Positions 1 through 11,089 of a DNA stretch of 22,559 bases are shown in pieces. The stretch spans positions 344,179 to 366,737 of the forward strand of contig KQ482041.1 in assembly GCA_001430745.1 (NCBI GenBank). Direction: 5' to 3'. The notes under the pieces are model-generated. The model made no database searches. It saw nothing but the letters and a program-made list of their open reading frames with translations, and was not told the DNA's origin. The position numbers and the translations under genes were made by a program. Position 1 is the first letter of the stretch. Each line of letters begins with the position of its first letter. The DNA comes from Auxenochlorella pyrenoidosa (Eukaryota > Chlorophyta > Trebouxiophyceae > Chlorellales > Chlorellaceae).

Positions 1-3000
1 AGCGGCAGGGCCGCCACGCGCAGCGTGCAGGCGCCGTTGGCGGTGGTGGCCTCCACCACATGGGTGGGCCGGGGGGCCGCCTCCGGCGGCGCCTCCTCGC
101 GGCAAAACACCGTCTCCCTGTGTGAGAAGGGCCGCAGTAGGGTGCTCAGCTGCACAGCGGTGAGCACGGCGGACAAGCGCACCCGCCGATTCTGCACTCG
201 CCCACTGCCACAGCCGACCCCACCTGAAGGCCACCAGCGGCGGCGACACGACCAGCTGGCAGCGTGCAAAGCGCTCCTGCAGGTCCTTGATGCACGTCTC
301 CAGGTGCACCTCGCCTGCGGGGCAGCAGGCAGGGCAGGGGGGCCAGCAGAGGCTCAGGACTTGCTCCGGAGAAAGGGTGTGGAGCAGGCCCGGAGGATGC
401 ATGCACCGGGCTGCGCTCCTCGGCGCGTCAAGGGGCCTGGGGCGGCCGTGCAGCAGCGAGTGCCCGCAGGCCTGGAATGCACGTCCGCACACCCGTGAAG
501 CGGGTGCAACGCCATGACGAACACAACACACCGCACAGCGCGTGGGCTGCCAGGCGCTTCCACGCCCTCCCCTGGCGGCATGCCGCGACGGGCGCGGTCC
601 CTGCCCACGCAACAGCACCGCCTCCAAGGCCCCCCTGGCCTTTCCCCCCCTCCCCTTGCCTGCGGCGCACAGCACGTGCTCGCCCGTCTCCTGCACCGCC
701 ACCTGCACCATGGGGTCGGCGTGGTGCAGCAGGCGCAGCCCCTCCACCAGTGCGGGCATGTCGCCGGGGCGGGCCGGCTCCACGGCGACGCGCACGATGG
801 GCGCGCTCTGTGGGCGCGGGGGCGCGGGGCGGGGCGCCGGGTGAGTGCGCGGGGGCGCAGCAGGCAGGCCAGGGGCGCGAAGAAGAGGCAGCACAAACAG
901 AGTGCCAGGTGGCAGCCGAACGCAGTGTCAAGACCAGCCCTGCGACCCCGGGGCGGCGGCCAGGCCCCGGGGTCCGCCGCACCTGGAACAGCATGGGCGC
1001 CAGCGGGCGGCACAGCGGGGTGGAGGCCACGGTGGCCGACTTGAGGATGGCCAGGTCCAGGCCGGCCAGGGCCAGGATGTTGCCGGCCGGCACCTCCTGC
1101 GCGCGCCGGGGGGGCAGGAGCGGAAGCGCACGGTGCGCAGCGGATGAGGTGCGAGCTTGCAGGCTTCATCCAGGGTGGGGTGGTGCGAGCCACATGGAGC
1201 TGCAGCTGCCAAAGAGGGGTGCGCCCGCTGGGTCGTTCCAGCAGCAGGGCCCCGCCGGCGCCCTGCCTGCACCGCGCGGCGACCCCACCTGCAGGCGCTC
1301 CAGCCCTCGCCCCATCATGAGGAACAGGGCGTCGATGCGTGCCTCCTGGCGCTCGCTGGCCGGGTCGGCGGGGTTGTAGGTGGCGGGCAGCACCTGAGGG
1401 GCAGCAGGCAGCGGGGAGGCGGCAGCGCCGGTGAGCGCCGCTACCCGGGTGGTGGCACGCGTGGCCAGAATGGCGTCCTCTCAAATGGCCGATCAGCAAC
1501 AATCCCACCCAGCCCCCCTGTACTGGGCATGCTGCTGTTTTTGGCGCAAGCGAGCTCCAGGCCCACGGTGGCACTAGCACGGAAGTGCTCTTCACTCCAG
1601 CCTCCCGCCACCGCCCACCTGCACCGTCTGGCCCTGCCGCACCGCCCCGGCAAACACGCGGCCAAATGCCAGGAACCGCTCCTCCTGAGGGTTGGTGGGC
1701 CCCGGTTCGCCGGGCAGCCTGCAGACCAGGCAGCAAACGGCGCCGGTGTCGCGGCGGGTGCTGCAGTTGGGAGGTCACCCAGGTTTGCCCCAGACCCCTT
1801 GCACGGACAAGCAAGAAACGTTGGACCTGCACAGGCCAGCGGCGCCCTGCACCCGCCCCGTCGCTGCGTCGCTGCACCCGCAGTGCGCCCCGCAGCTACA
1901 GCATTGGCAGCACGCCACAGAGCGCACGGGGGTCCCACCTGGGCAGCGCGTTGGCCGGTACCGCCACCATCTTTGACACGTACAGCACCAGAGGGGCCTC
2001 CGGGCTGGTGCTGCAGGCCCTGACCCCCGCCTCGCAGGCGTCCAGGCTGTCCCTCAGCTCCGCGCTGAGCCCGCTCTGCACCTGCGCGGGAGGCAGGGGC
2101 AGGGAAGGCAGAAGCGGGGGCGACATTGGCGACCTGCCTGGCACCTGCATGCATCACTTTGCCTGCAAAACAGAGAGGCCCGGGGTGGCAAAGAATCGGT
2201 TTGCCTGTTGGCAAGGGGCCGGCTGGGGCTCACCTTGAGCTGCTCCTGGCGTGGCGGCAGCAGGCGCGAGAAGCGCTCGGGCGCCGCAGCCAGCGGGCTG
2301 GGCAGGTGCTCCGCTGCCATGCTGAGCACCGCCTCGGACAGGGGCAGCCAGGCGCTGCGCGGGGTGCAGGGGGAGGGCATGGGGCAGGCTTGGGTGCAAC
2401 GAAGAGGAAGGCAGCAAGAGGGCCCACTGAACAGGCGGGCGGCGCCAGCGGCGGGCAGAGCCACAGTACAGCCACGCGGTCCTGCCGGCTTGCCAGCTCA
2501 CCGCAGCACGCTGCGCAGCGCCGCCCGCGCATCTGGGTGCTGCAGCGCGCGCGGCGGCACGCCCGCCAGGCCCAGGCCCTGCACCATGCGGCCCAGGGTG
2601 GCAGCGTGGTCGGCACCCTGCTCGCACGCGCTGTAGGCCTGCAGGGGGGGGGGGGGCAGGGTGCATGCAAGGCTTTAGGAGGGTGGTTTTAGGTAAAACG
2701 CAGGGCACCTCCAATTGAGGACACGGTGCATGCCCTGCCGGCTTGCCATGTGTCACTGCTTGACCCGGCTCAGAAGGCGGTGCACAACGCAGTCCAGGAG
2801 CGCCATTCTGCCCACTTCAACCACCGCCCCGCCCCGCCCGGCCGCCCACCTTCCAGATGGGCTCCAGCGCCAGCTGCACAAACAGCGGCTTGGCGCGCCC
2901 CGCCAGCTCGCCGCGGATGCGCACGATGCGCTTGGTCTTGGGCTGGAAGGCGTAGTCGCCCCACAGCGCGCGCTGCAGCGCTGCGGCCTTGCACCCCATC

Positions 3001-5878
3001 TTGGCAGCATACATCTCTGCACCAGGGGACGGGCAGCTTGGGATCGGGCTTTGGACCAGAGGCGGCCGGGCAGCAGCTCCAGGCTGGCTGGCGGTTGGGA
3101 GCAGCCAGGACAACAGGGGATGAAGCAGACGCCGCGTGCCTGTCGGCCTGTGCCATCATGCGCTCTTCGGCCATGCCACCATGCCGCTGCCACCATGCGC
3201 ATGCACAAGGTCCAGCAGGGCGGCTCGTGCAGTGCAGGGGCCGGCGCGGCAGCCCACCTGCAAACTGGTCGATGCGGAAGGCCCAGCCGTCGTAGGCGGA
3301 GCCAAAGGCGACGTTCCCGCGCTCGGGCGAGAACGCCTGCTCCTCCTCCTCCTCCTCCTCGCCCTCGGCCGCATCGGCGCCGCTGTCCTGCTCGCCCTCG
3401 GCATGCCTGCAGGCACGGCAGGGCCAGGCTGGGTGTGCGCCTGAGCATCGAGCAGACAGCACCAATCAGGCTTCCGAGGAAGAACTGCACAGCGGGCAGG
3501 CGTGCGCGCCTGCAGAAGCAGCGGATACCTCTGCCTGCCGGCCTGCAGCACGTGCAGGCCCGGACCCAGCAGCGCCGGCCCACCTCTGGGCGGCACCATC
3601 CGCCTTGGCCTCCTCGTAAGCCAGCACCGCGTCTGCCTCTGCAGAAAGAAAGCAGCCAACCCACAGCGCATGCAGATGTCAGCCAGGCTGGCAAGCAGGC
3701 GCTGCTCAGCTGGCCTGCGCGAGGTGCGGGCCTGGCTGGCATCTTCAGAGCTCGTCCTCGCTGGATACCACGCTAGGCTGGCCCCCGTGGCACAGAGGCA
3801 GCTCCCCCCTCAGGCCCTGCGTGTGGGGACAGTCACGGTGCAGCGCCCCAGGGAAGCAGCGCGCAGCGAGCGGGAGCAGCGGGGCGGCCGCCGCGTGGCC
3901 GCCCCCCCTCTCAAGCGCGGCCCCCACCCACCCACCCGAGATGTACTTCTCCGAGTGGAAGGAGGAGACGATCATGTTGACGTGCGCGATGATGGCCTTG
4001 AGCCGCTCGTACGCCTCGGCGGGGGTCAGGCACAGCTCCAGGATGAGCCGGTCCAGCTTGTTGACCACCAGGCACAGCTTGACCTGGGGGAACGGGGGAG
4101 GGGGCACAGGGCGCGCCGCAGCAGCGGGTGAAGGGTGCGCCTGCTCTGCTGGCGGCACTGACCTGTGGCACACAAGGCAGCGGCAGGGCCTGGCAGGCAG
4201 GGCGGCAGGGGCAGGCAGGAAGGATGAGGCCTGGAAGACGGGGAGGCAGGGCTGGCGAGTGGGCAGGGCCGGCATGTGTGAATGAGGCGCAGGCAAACCC
4301 AGGGGCTGCTCCGCCTTCGGCCGCCCCCCCCACCTTCTCCTCCCACGCCTGCCGCAGCACCGCGTGCGTCTGAATGCACACCCCCTCCACGGCGTCAACC
4401 ACGACGAAAGCCCCGTCGGACAGGCGGGCGGCGGTGGAGACCTGGCGAGCAAGGAGGGTGCGGCGCAGCAGGGAGCCCCATTTCAGGCACGTGAGATGCC
4501 AGCAGCTGATAGCTCTGCCACATCCTGGTTGGGCAGCGGTGGGAGCCTGAGGCGGAGGATACAGCATGGCCTGGCCAGCACGGGGGTGCCTGACCTCGGA
4601 GCAGAAGTCCACGTGCCCGGGGGAGTCTATCAGATTGAACAGGTAGCCTGCGGGGTGGAGAACGCACAGGCAGGGCGCTGCTCAACATGCCTTGGATGCT
4701 TGCAGGGAGGCCAGGGGCCCGTGAGGCCAGGCAGCCATGGTTGGAAGTGCTGCTTTCTTTGGTGACCCAGACACTGGTGCTGGCCACTGGTGAGCACCAG
4801 CAGCCTTCTGCAGCAGCGTGCACGGCCATCCAGCCAACCAGAGCTGCTGTGCCCTGCCACTACCGCTGCCGCCGCATAGCATGCAGGTTCTGCATGGGCG
4901 CAATGGAGCAGGCGGTCACACCCTGCCTCCCTTCCAGTCCACCCACGCCAGCGCACGCAACCCCCGCCCACCCTGCTGTAGGCGCTCCTCGCGCGACACG
5001 CTGTTGGGCCCCTCGGGGCGCGTGGCGGCGCCCGGCACAAAGAGCAGGGAGATGGAGGACGACTTCATGGTGATGCCGCGCGCCTGCTCGTCGTCCTTGC
5101 TGTCCATGTACCTGACGTGGTGGTGGTGGGTGGGGGGGGGGGTAGGGGGAGGTTGGGGGGAATGGAGCGCTGGTGGAGAGGAAGTGGAGACCGAGCGTAG
5201 CGAGGCTAAGCGCCTATGCTGCCCTTCTACCGGCGCAGAATCCAGCAGGCGGGCCGGCCAGGCAGACGAGAAAGCACGGACGTTGCAGGAGAAGGGTTAA
5301 GCGAAGAGCTGAGGTCCCTGCCCGCACAGGAAGCGTGCCTCAGCACGCAATCATGCATGCTGTGCTTGAGCACTGCACCCACGCCAGGCTGGGCCCCCGC
5401 CCCAGCACCCACCTGACTTCGCCAGCCAGCTTGGGGTGGATGAGGCCATTGGAGGCAATCAGGTGGTCGGACAGCGTGGTCTTGCCATGGTCTACGTGAG
5501 CAAGCACGCACACGTTGCGGATGCGGTCCTGTGGCAGAGGGGAGGGCCGCAAGGGGCGATCGGGGCGGCGGTTCGAGATGGGGGGCTGCTCGTAGCGTGA
5601 GGCCACCGCAACAGGCTGCCACCGCTCCAGCTGGCCAGTGCCGGAGCCCAGCGCACAATCAGCCGGTGGGAGCGCGAGGGGCAAAACGCAGCCTGTAGTC
5701 CACTGGCTGCTGCCCGATCCATCCTGCCATCTTCCCCAGGCGCTGGGACAGTACGCCGCTCAGCAAGAGAGCTTGAGCTCAGTGGTGCGGCAGCGGTGGC
5801 GGCAGCAGTGGCAGAAGCAGAGCAAGGCCTCACCGGATGCTGCTGCAGCTCCGTGATCAGGCCTACGTCGACATTCAT
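1..5878 (-). CDS. EFL1: EFL1/Ria1-like ribosome-maturation GTPase (3' end outside window)
   Basis: This is an EF-2-like cytoplasmic GTPase. In its family it works with SBDS to release eIF6 from pre-60S subunits. Exons (minus): 5878-5834, 5528-5413, 5111-4972, 4647-4595, 4441-4334, 4083-3936, 3638-3584, 3406-3258, 3016-2850, 2638-2502, 2354-2234, 2081-1939, 1718-1619, 1393-1289, 1096-983, 807-660, 314-224 and 117-<1. All phases agree, giving about 685 codons. G motifs are visible: AHVDHGKT (residues 25-32), RGITMKSS (65-72), DSPGHVDF (108-115) and NKLD (162-165). A run of seven Glu (238-244) lies in the variable insert that separates EFL1 from EF-2. AAGEVHLE (615-622) is the conserved domain-III/IV motif. 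The last roughly 350-400 residues should lie left of the window. The start at 5878 is the only ATG that reads into the first GT donor in phase. The intron at 659-315 has a GC donor. Recognition is strong; exact exon ends are inferred. Confidence 0.92.
654..660 (-). other. Non-canonical GC splice donor (EFL1 intron 16)
   Basis: The exon ends ...GCCGCAG and the intron begins GCAAGG (659 downward). The acceptor is the CAG before 314. Only this GC-AG junction rebuilds the family motif AAGEVHLE in phase. The nearest downstream GT gives the wrong phase. CAG|GCAAG is the usual consensus of GC-AG introns. Confidence 0.8.
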
Positions 5879-6129
5879 GATGGCGCTCCCCTAGCCTGCC
5901 CAGGTCCGCTCAGCAGCAAGTCCCGAATGTGTTCTACCGCATGCGTGAACTGCACGACCCGGAGCCGATCGTCATGCGTGCGGGACAGTAGCATACCATG
6001 CATGGGCTCCCGGGAGGAGCGTTCCGAGCTGGTGGTCGTGCCTGCTGCGCCTGACTTGGTGGTGCGGTGGCAGAATGACAGCCCAAAGTCCTGGCAGGAC
6101 ACACATGTCAGCATACCACAGCCAATGCG
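5879..6129. promoter_or_regulatory. Shared divergent promoter region, EFL1 / NOL11
   Basis: These 251 bp separate the two start codons, which face away from each other. No TATA box or other clear core element could be picked out. The motif CATGCGTG occurs twice (around 5939 and 5973). The promoter role is inferred only from the head-to-head arrangement of two ribosome-assembly genes. Confidence 0.5.
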
Positions 6130-9100
6130 ATGGCTACGGCGTTCACCCTGTGCTCGGGGCCCATAGCCGGGGCCTGCAGTCTCGGCAAGGGACGGGTGCT
6201 GGTGTCTGTGCAGGGGGATGGCGTTTCCTGCTACGATGTTAGCATCCAGGTGCGCGATGGCGGGGTCCCTGGTCGCTCAAGTGGCCGGATGCATGCTGCA
6301 GAGCCAGAGCATGCACCACCGCCGCTTCCTGGGGCTGCCGGGCACTCTAAACGCGTCCTCCACCGCTCCCGGGATGCACTCGGCGATGAATGGCACCGGT
6401 CCATGCTTTTCAGGGCTGCTCTCTTCTGTTTCTCCATCGCTCGCAGAAGCCTGTGGCCTCCTGGGCCCTGGGCGGCGCAGACCAGGAGTTTAGCAGCGGC
6501 GCGGTGTACGATTACGACACCAACCTGCTGTTTGCACCGCTGCGCCCGCGCGGCACCAGTGGCGGCAAGAGCGGCAGTGTGCTGGCGTGGTCGGCCGACG
6601 ACACCGTGGGCACGATCACAGGGCTTGCCAAGCCCATGCGCCTGCCGCCGCTGCACGCCGTCTTCCCTCTGAGCGGTGCCCCGGAGGGCGAGGAGGCTGA
6701 GGCCGCCGCGGCAGCAGCAGAGGAGGCAGAGGCAGCGGCGATCGACGGCAGCGGCGCAGCTCGTGCAGGCGCGGTGGCGGTGTTTGCGTCTGGCGGCGCA
6801 GCGCTGTGCGGTGGTGGCGAGGTGGTGGCAGAGGTGGAGGATGCCCGTGGCCAGCACACCGTGGCAGCCGCCTTCCAGCCCGCGCCCTTCCAGGCTGCAG
6901 GCGCTGCAGCGGCGCAGCAGCAGGCGCGGCGGCAGGGCACCCTCGTGCTGGTGCACTCCGAGCCCCGCACCGGCACAGTAGCAGCAAGCGCATATCATGT
7001 GGCGGGTGGGCAGTTTGAAGTGGCAGTGCCAGCGGCCGAGCTTACGGCGCCTGCCGCCGGCGCGCGCGCTATGGCGGCAACAGCCACCCCGGAGCGCACA
7101 GCCGTGCTCTGGTCTGATGGTACGGTCGCTGTGTACACCGTGCCGGGGGACAAGCGGCCGCTTGGCCCTGCTCCCGGCACGCCTGCCGGCCCGGGCGTGC
7201 CTGCAGCCCAGCGCCGGCTGGCGGGCTTCCGCCTGCCCGCTGGCAAGCAGCAGCACAAGGGCAGCGGCGGGAGGAAGCGCGGGGCGGGCGGGGAGCCCGA
7301 GGCAGCAGCTGCTGGCGTGGGCATGGCAGCGATCCGCGACAAGCAGGTGGCGGTTGTTGGTTGGGCCACCAGCGCTGAAGGTGAGGTGCTGCCGGCACGG
7401 GTCCAGTGCTGCCCTCGCTCACTTCGCTGTTGCTGCACTTAGCCTGGCGTGCTGGCACTCTTTTGCATGACATGTCGCCTGCACGTGGGGCGCTGATGAC
7501 TTCAGTCAAAATTAGTAGATAGAGACAGCTGACTCCCCGTGAAGAGAGCTGTACTGTGGGAATCTCTCTGAGCCCTCGCTGCATTTGGCCGCTCGCACAT
7601 CACAAACCGCCAGGCCGCTGGCCTCCCGGCCCCTCCAGCAAGTCTTGCTTCAACCCGCCGCGTGCACCCTCCCATCGCCCTGCCTTGCCCGGCCTCCTCG
7701 ACACCCGTGCTGCGCTCCTTCCCTTGCACAGGCGCTACCGTGCTGCGGCTGGTTGTGCTGGAGACAACGGCGGCGTGCGTGCAGCTGGCGCAGGACTGGA
7801 CGGCTGCAGACGTCAGCCTGCCGGTGCTCGACCCCTCCCAGCCCGTCCAGGTGCGAGCCCTGCTCGCCGGCACCTGCAATCAGGGCTCCTGCTGCCTCTT
7901 CAATTGGTGGCCAGGGGTTGGCCTGGCAGTAGAGTAGCCCAGAGCTGTTGATTTGTTTGCTGCTGAAACCGCTTTTGGCATGCCATGCTTGGAAAGGAAG
8001 TTCTTGTAGCATTGCTTTGCCTCGAACCTGCCGTCGATGGCTGTGCTTGCTGCTGCTGTGCGCGCTAGCCTGCACTGCCCGCACAGGCCTTGAGATCACC
8101 CTCCTGCCGCGCCTGCTGCCCGCCAGCGGTGCCCCGGCCCTTGTGGAGGCTGTTTGAGTCATTCCTGTGCCAGAGCAAGGCCTGCGCACCACTGGTGGCC
8201 GCGTCCTGCGGCCGCCGCCTCGCGCAGCGCCCTGCATGCGCCCTCCGCGTGGCTGCGCTGCGGGGCGGGCCGCCCCTGTGCGGCCCGCGCCTGCCCCTTG
8301 CAGCCCGGCGCATGCGGGCAGACACCGCCTCCCCCAACCACCATGTGCACGCGCCCCTATCTTTTCCTGCTGCTAATCCCCGATTCCGTTGTTCTCGTGG
8401 AACCCCTCATGCCATGCGCCTGCCTGCCTTGCTCACCCGGCGTCCCGCCCTCCCTGCCCCGCTGCCCCCTGCCAGGTGCACCACTTGGGCGGCAGCAGCA
8501 ACCAGCTGGCCATCAGCGTGGGCATTGCGGTGCTTGTGGCAACCCTGACAGAGCTCAGGCCGCCCACGCTGGCAAACCTGCTGGGCGCCCTGGCGCTCGA
8601 CCGAGCAGCCCTGAGCAGCGGCGGCGGCGGCGGCAGCGGCAGCGGTAGTGACCTCCTGGCAAAGCCGGCGGCAGCAGCGGCAGGCACCCTGCTGGGCAGC
8701 ACAGCAGTGGTCAACCCCGCCGCGCTGGCGGCTGCGCGGGTGCTGCATGCCGACGAGGTCGCGGCGCTGTCTGCGCCCTTTGGCGGCGCCGCCCGGCCCA
8801 TGCAGCTGCGCCTGCAGCTGGAGGAGCCAGAGGAGCCCGGGCAGTGGCTGGTGCCTGCCAGGGAGGTGGCCTGGGGGCCCGCGGACGCGAAGGCGGCATC
8901 GCAGCTGGACCAGGCGGAGCGGCGGGTGTGGCAGGAGGTGTCGCAGCCAGCGGCGGCGGCCCTGGCCAGCGACGCAGCGCTGCAGGAAGCGCTTGCGCCG
9001 CTGCTCAAGCTGCGGCAGTCGAGCGGGCTGGCCATCTCGCCGCGGCTCGTGTCCAGGCTGCTCATGCTTGCTGCTGGTGAGGCGCCGCCTCTCTGTGGCT

Positions 9101-11089
9101 TCTTGCTGCTGTCTGCTCAGTGCCAGTGCTGGCTGTTTTCTGCTTGCCAGTGCTGCTGCTGCTGCTGCTGCTGCGGGTGCTGCTGGCAGCGTGTGCCATG
9201 GCTTGCCGCTCTCCTGCTCCTTCTCCCTGCCTGCTGCTGGCGGGTGGCTTTTCCACTGCACTGGTGGTCAATGTTTGCTGCCGGCTTTTCTTGCACACAG
9301 AGGGCGCTGATGACTTCAGTCAAAATTAGTAGATAGAGACAGCTGACTCCCCGTGAAGAGAGCTGTACTGTGGGAATCTCTCTGAGCCCTCTGCCGCATC
9401 ACAACCTGCCGCTCGCTCGACAACGCAACAGCACGCGCACCTCCACAAATTGCTCAGAAGCAGACCCTCCCTGCGGCGCCTGCTCCCTCGCTGCAGAGCA
9501 CCAGCACTGGGCATCGGCGGCAGCCCTGGTTGCAGCCCAGCCCCCTAGCCTGCTGGGTGAGGTGCCTGGGCTGGCAGCAGCAGCAGCAGACGCCGGGCAG
9601 ATTGAGCTGCTTGAGCAGCTGCTGGCTGGCTGCTGCGACGCGCCTGCAGGCGAGGTGACGGCACTGCTGCGCGTGCTGCTGTCGCCTCCGGCCAGTGCTG
9701 CGGCTCGCGAGGGCCTGGAAGCACGGCACAGCGCAGCGTGCGCTGCTGCAGATGCGGCAGACAAGGCGGCGGCGGCAGCGGGTGCGCAGCAGGGGGCCCA
9801 ACCACCCGCCGCGGCCAGGCAGCAGCAGCAGGAGGAGAAGAAGGGGCAGGCAGCAGCGCGCGGCAGCGGGCGGCGGCGGCGGCGCAACAGCGGGGCCGCT
9901 GACGCTGCTGACAGCGATGCCGAGGAGGAGCCAGCGACAGCAGGGCCAGTGGCAGCAGCAGCAGAACCCGGCCCCCCCGCCCTGGCTTGGATGGATGCGG
10001 CGGGGGCGCGCGAGGCGGCCGTCGCGGCCTGCTGCCGCGCCGCGGTGCGCGGCTTTGAGGCGGCCGACTGCTGCCTGCATGCCCTGGTGGCGCGCCCGCA
10101 CCGGCCGGCCGACCTGCGGGCCGCGCTGCGCCCGCTGGGCGCCGCCCTGGCGCTGCGCCTGCTGCGCTACCTACTCACCCTGCTGCGCAACCTGGCGACG
10201 CTTGTGGGCCAGCAGCAGGCGGGGTGGGAGCCCCCGCTGGCGCTGCCGGCGGGCGCCGCGCAGCTGCCGCGCCTCCCCGANNNNNNNNNNNNNNNNNNNN
10301 NNNNNNNNNNNNNNNNNNNNNNNNNNNNNNNNNNNNNNNNNNNNNNNNNNNNNNNNNNNNNNNNNNNNNNNNNNNNNNNNNNNNNNNNNNNNNNNNNNNN
10401 NNNNNNNNNNNNNNNNNNNNNNNNNNNNNNNNNNNNNNNNNNNNNNNNNNNNNNNNNNNNNNNNNNNNNNNNNNNNNNNNNNNNNNNNNNNNNNNNNNNN
10501 NNNNNNNNNNNNNNNNNNNNNNNNNNNNNNNNNNNNNNNNNNNNNNNNNNNNNNNNNNNNNNNNNNNNNNNNNNNNNNNNNNNNNNNNNNNNNNNNNNNN
10601 NNNCGCTTGCCTGGGCAAACGCCACGCTGGACTCCAACCTCATAGCGCTGTCGATGCAGCCCGAGGTGGGTGCTGCTTGCATGGCTGCTGAGGCCGCAGC
10701 TGGGGCAGCAGGTGCACTTGGCCGCCCACCCTACCCCGCCCCCCGGACCATGCCGTGCCGAGCTTCCCTGCCTGCTGCAAGGAAGCCCTCTGCTCGGCAA
10801 CTGCTCAAGTGCCCCCCCTCCCTCCCCGCCTCTGCCCTGGCTGCAGGCTGGCCCGCTGCTGCAGGAGATGGGTTCCCTGGTGGAGGCGCAGGTGGCCGAC
10901 ACCCGGCCGCTGCTGCGCCTGGCGGGCATGGTGGAGCATGCGCTGCAGCAACGCCCGCTGCCCCAGCCAGCGGCCGCCACCGCCGCCTACAGCATCCAGT
11001 GGCTGGACCTGCGGGTGGCGCCGCCAGAGGGGCAGCAGCAGCAACAGCAGCAGCGCCAGCAGCAGGCGGCGGCGGCGATGGAGCACTGA
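6130..11089 (+). CDS. NOL11: NOL11-like nucleolar protein (SSU processome / t-UTP), contains assembly gap
   Basis: In animals NOL11 is a nucleolar component needed for pre-rRNA transcription and 18S processing. Exons: 6130-6249, 6447-7380, 7732-7850, 8476-9076, 9497-10665 (crossing N 10281-10603) and 10847-11089. Phases agree, and the frame stays open across the gap at its stated length, for about 1061 residues. That is longer than human NOL11 (about 720); the excess is Ala/Gln/Gly-rich linkers. The N-terminus has the family pattern FTL...VSCYDVSIQKPVASW, followed by a beta-propeller-like region. The C-terminal part carries LRYLLTLLRNLATL, a WANATLDSNLIALSM helix and a closing YSIQWLDLRV that resembles human YSIEVLELF. 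The tail is Gln-rich (after residue about 1040). Two introns host a snoRNA. Family assignment comes from remembered similarity at both ends; the middle is weakly conserved. Confidence 0.78.
7487..7577 (+). ncRNA. Box C/D snoRNA, copy 1, in NOL11 intron 2
   Basis: Box C core TGATGA is at 7494-7499, box D' CTGA at 7529-7532, a C'-like GTGAAGA at 7539-7545 and box D CTGA at 7568-7571. GGGGC (7487-7491) can pair with GCCCT (7572-7576) as a terminal stem. The guide before D (7556-7566) is complementary to GAGAUUCCCAC. The guide before D' (7513-7528) is complementary to CUGUCCCUAUCUACUA with one mismatch. In eukaryotic 25S/28S rRNA these two segments adjoin (from memory). By the box+5 rule the predicted 2'-O-methyl sites are the second A of GAGA and the second C of CUGUC. 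Host-gene function (ribosome synthesis) fits an intronic snoRNA. Confidence 0.85.
7488..9391 (+). repeat. 90-bp identical direct repeat in two introns of one gene
   Basis: The units are 7488-7577 and 9302-9391, identical over 90 bp. Upstream flanks are unrelated. Downstream flanks share only a short degraded likeness (CATCACAAACCGCC versus CATCACAACCTGCC). The identical block coincides with the snoRNA, so it is a duplicated RNA gene rather than an anonymous repeat. Confidence 0.95.
9151..9174 (+). repeat. CTG trinucleotide run in NOL11 intron 4
   Basis: Eight TGC/CTG units lie in the intron on the sense strand. Similar intronic runs occur in the two following plus-strand genes. Confidence 0.95.
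9299..9392 (+). ncRNA. Box C/D snoRNA, copy 2, in NOL11 intron 4
   Basis: Positions 9302-9391 match 7488-7577 base for base. Box C is at 9308-9313, D' at 9343-9346, the C'-like box at 9353-9359 and D at 9382-9385. Here the terminal stem is longer and perfect: AGAGGGC (9299-9305) pairs with GCCCTCT (9386-9392). The guides equal those of copy 1, so both RNAs should methylate the same two 25S rRNA positions. The RNA lies 104 nt upstream of the intron's 3' splice site. Confidence 0.85.
10281..10603. other. Assembly gap (323 N)
   Basis: The sequence is unknown here. The gap lies inside the NOL11 coding region. The frame on both sides agrees if the 323 bases are all coding, but an intron in the gap cannot be excluded. 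Confidence 0.99.

Noticed and set aside
354..1877. 507-codon open frame on the minus strand
   Set aside because: It runs through several EFL1 introns in mixed frames, is rich in Arg/Pro/Ala, and has no conserved protein features. GC-rich sequence gives long chance ORFs.
2715..3776. 353-codon plus-strand open frame
   Set aside because: It is antisense to EFL1 exons 7-9, which carry clear family similarity; the translation is low-complexity Arg/Pro/Ala.
5560..5590. Possible tRNA T-arm (GGTTCGAGAT)
   Set aside because: No acceptor stem, anticodon arm or pairing T-stem around it; it lies in an EFL1 intron by chance.
7488..9391. Intronic repeat as introner element, MITE or SINE
   Set aside because: Considered first because identical copies sit in two introns. 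There are no terminal inverted repeats, target duplications or splice sites at its edges, and the C/D boxes plus 25S complementarity explain it better.
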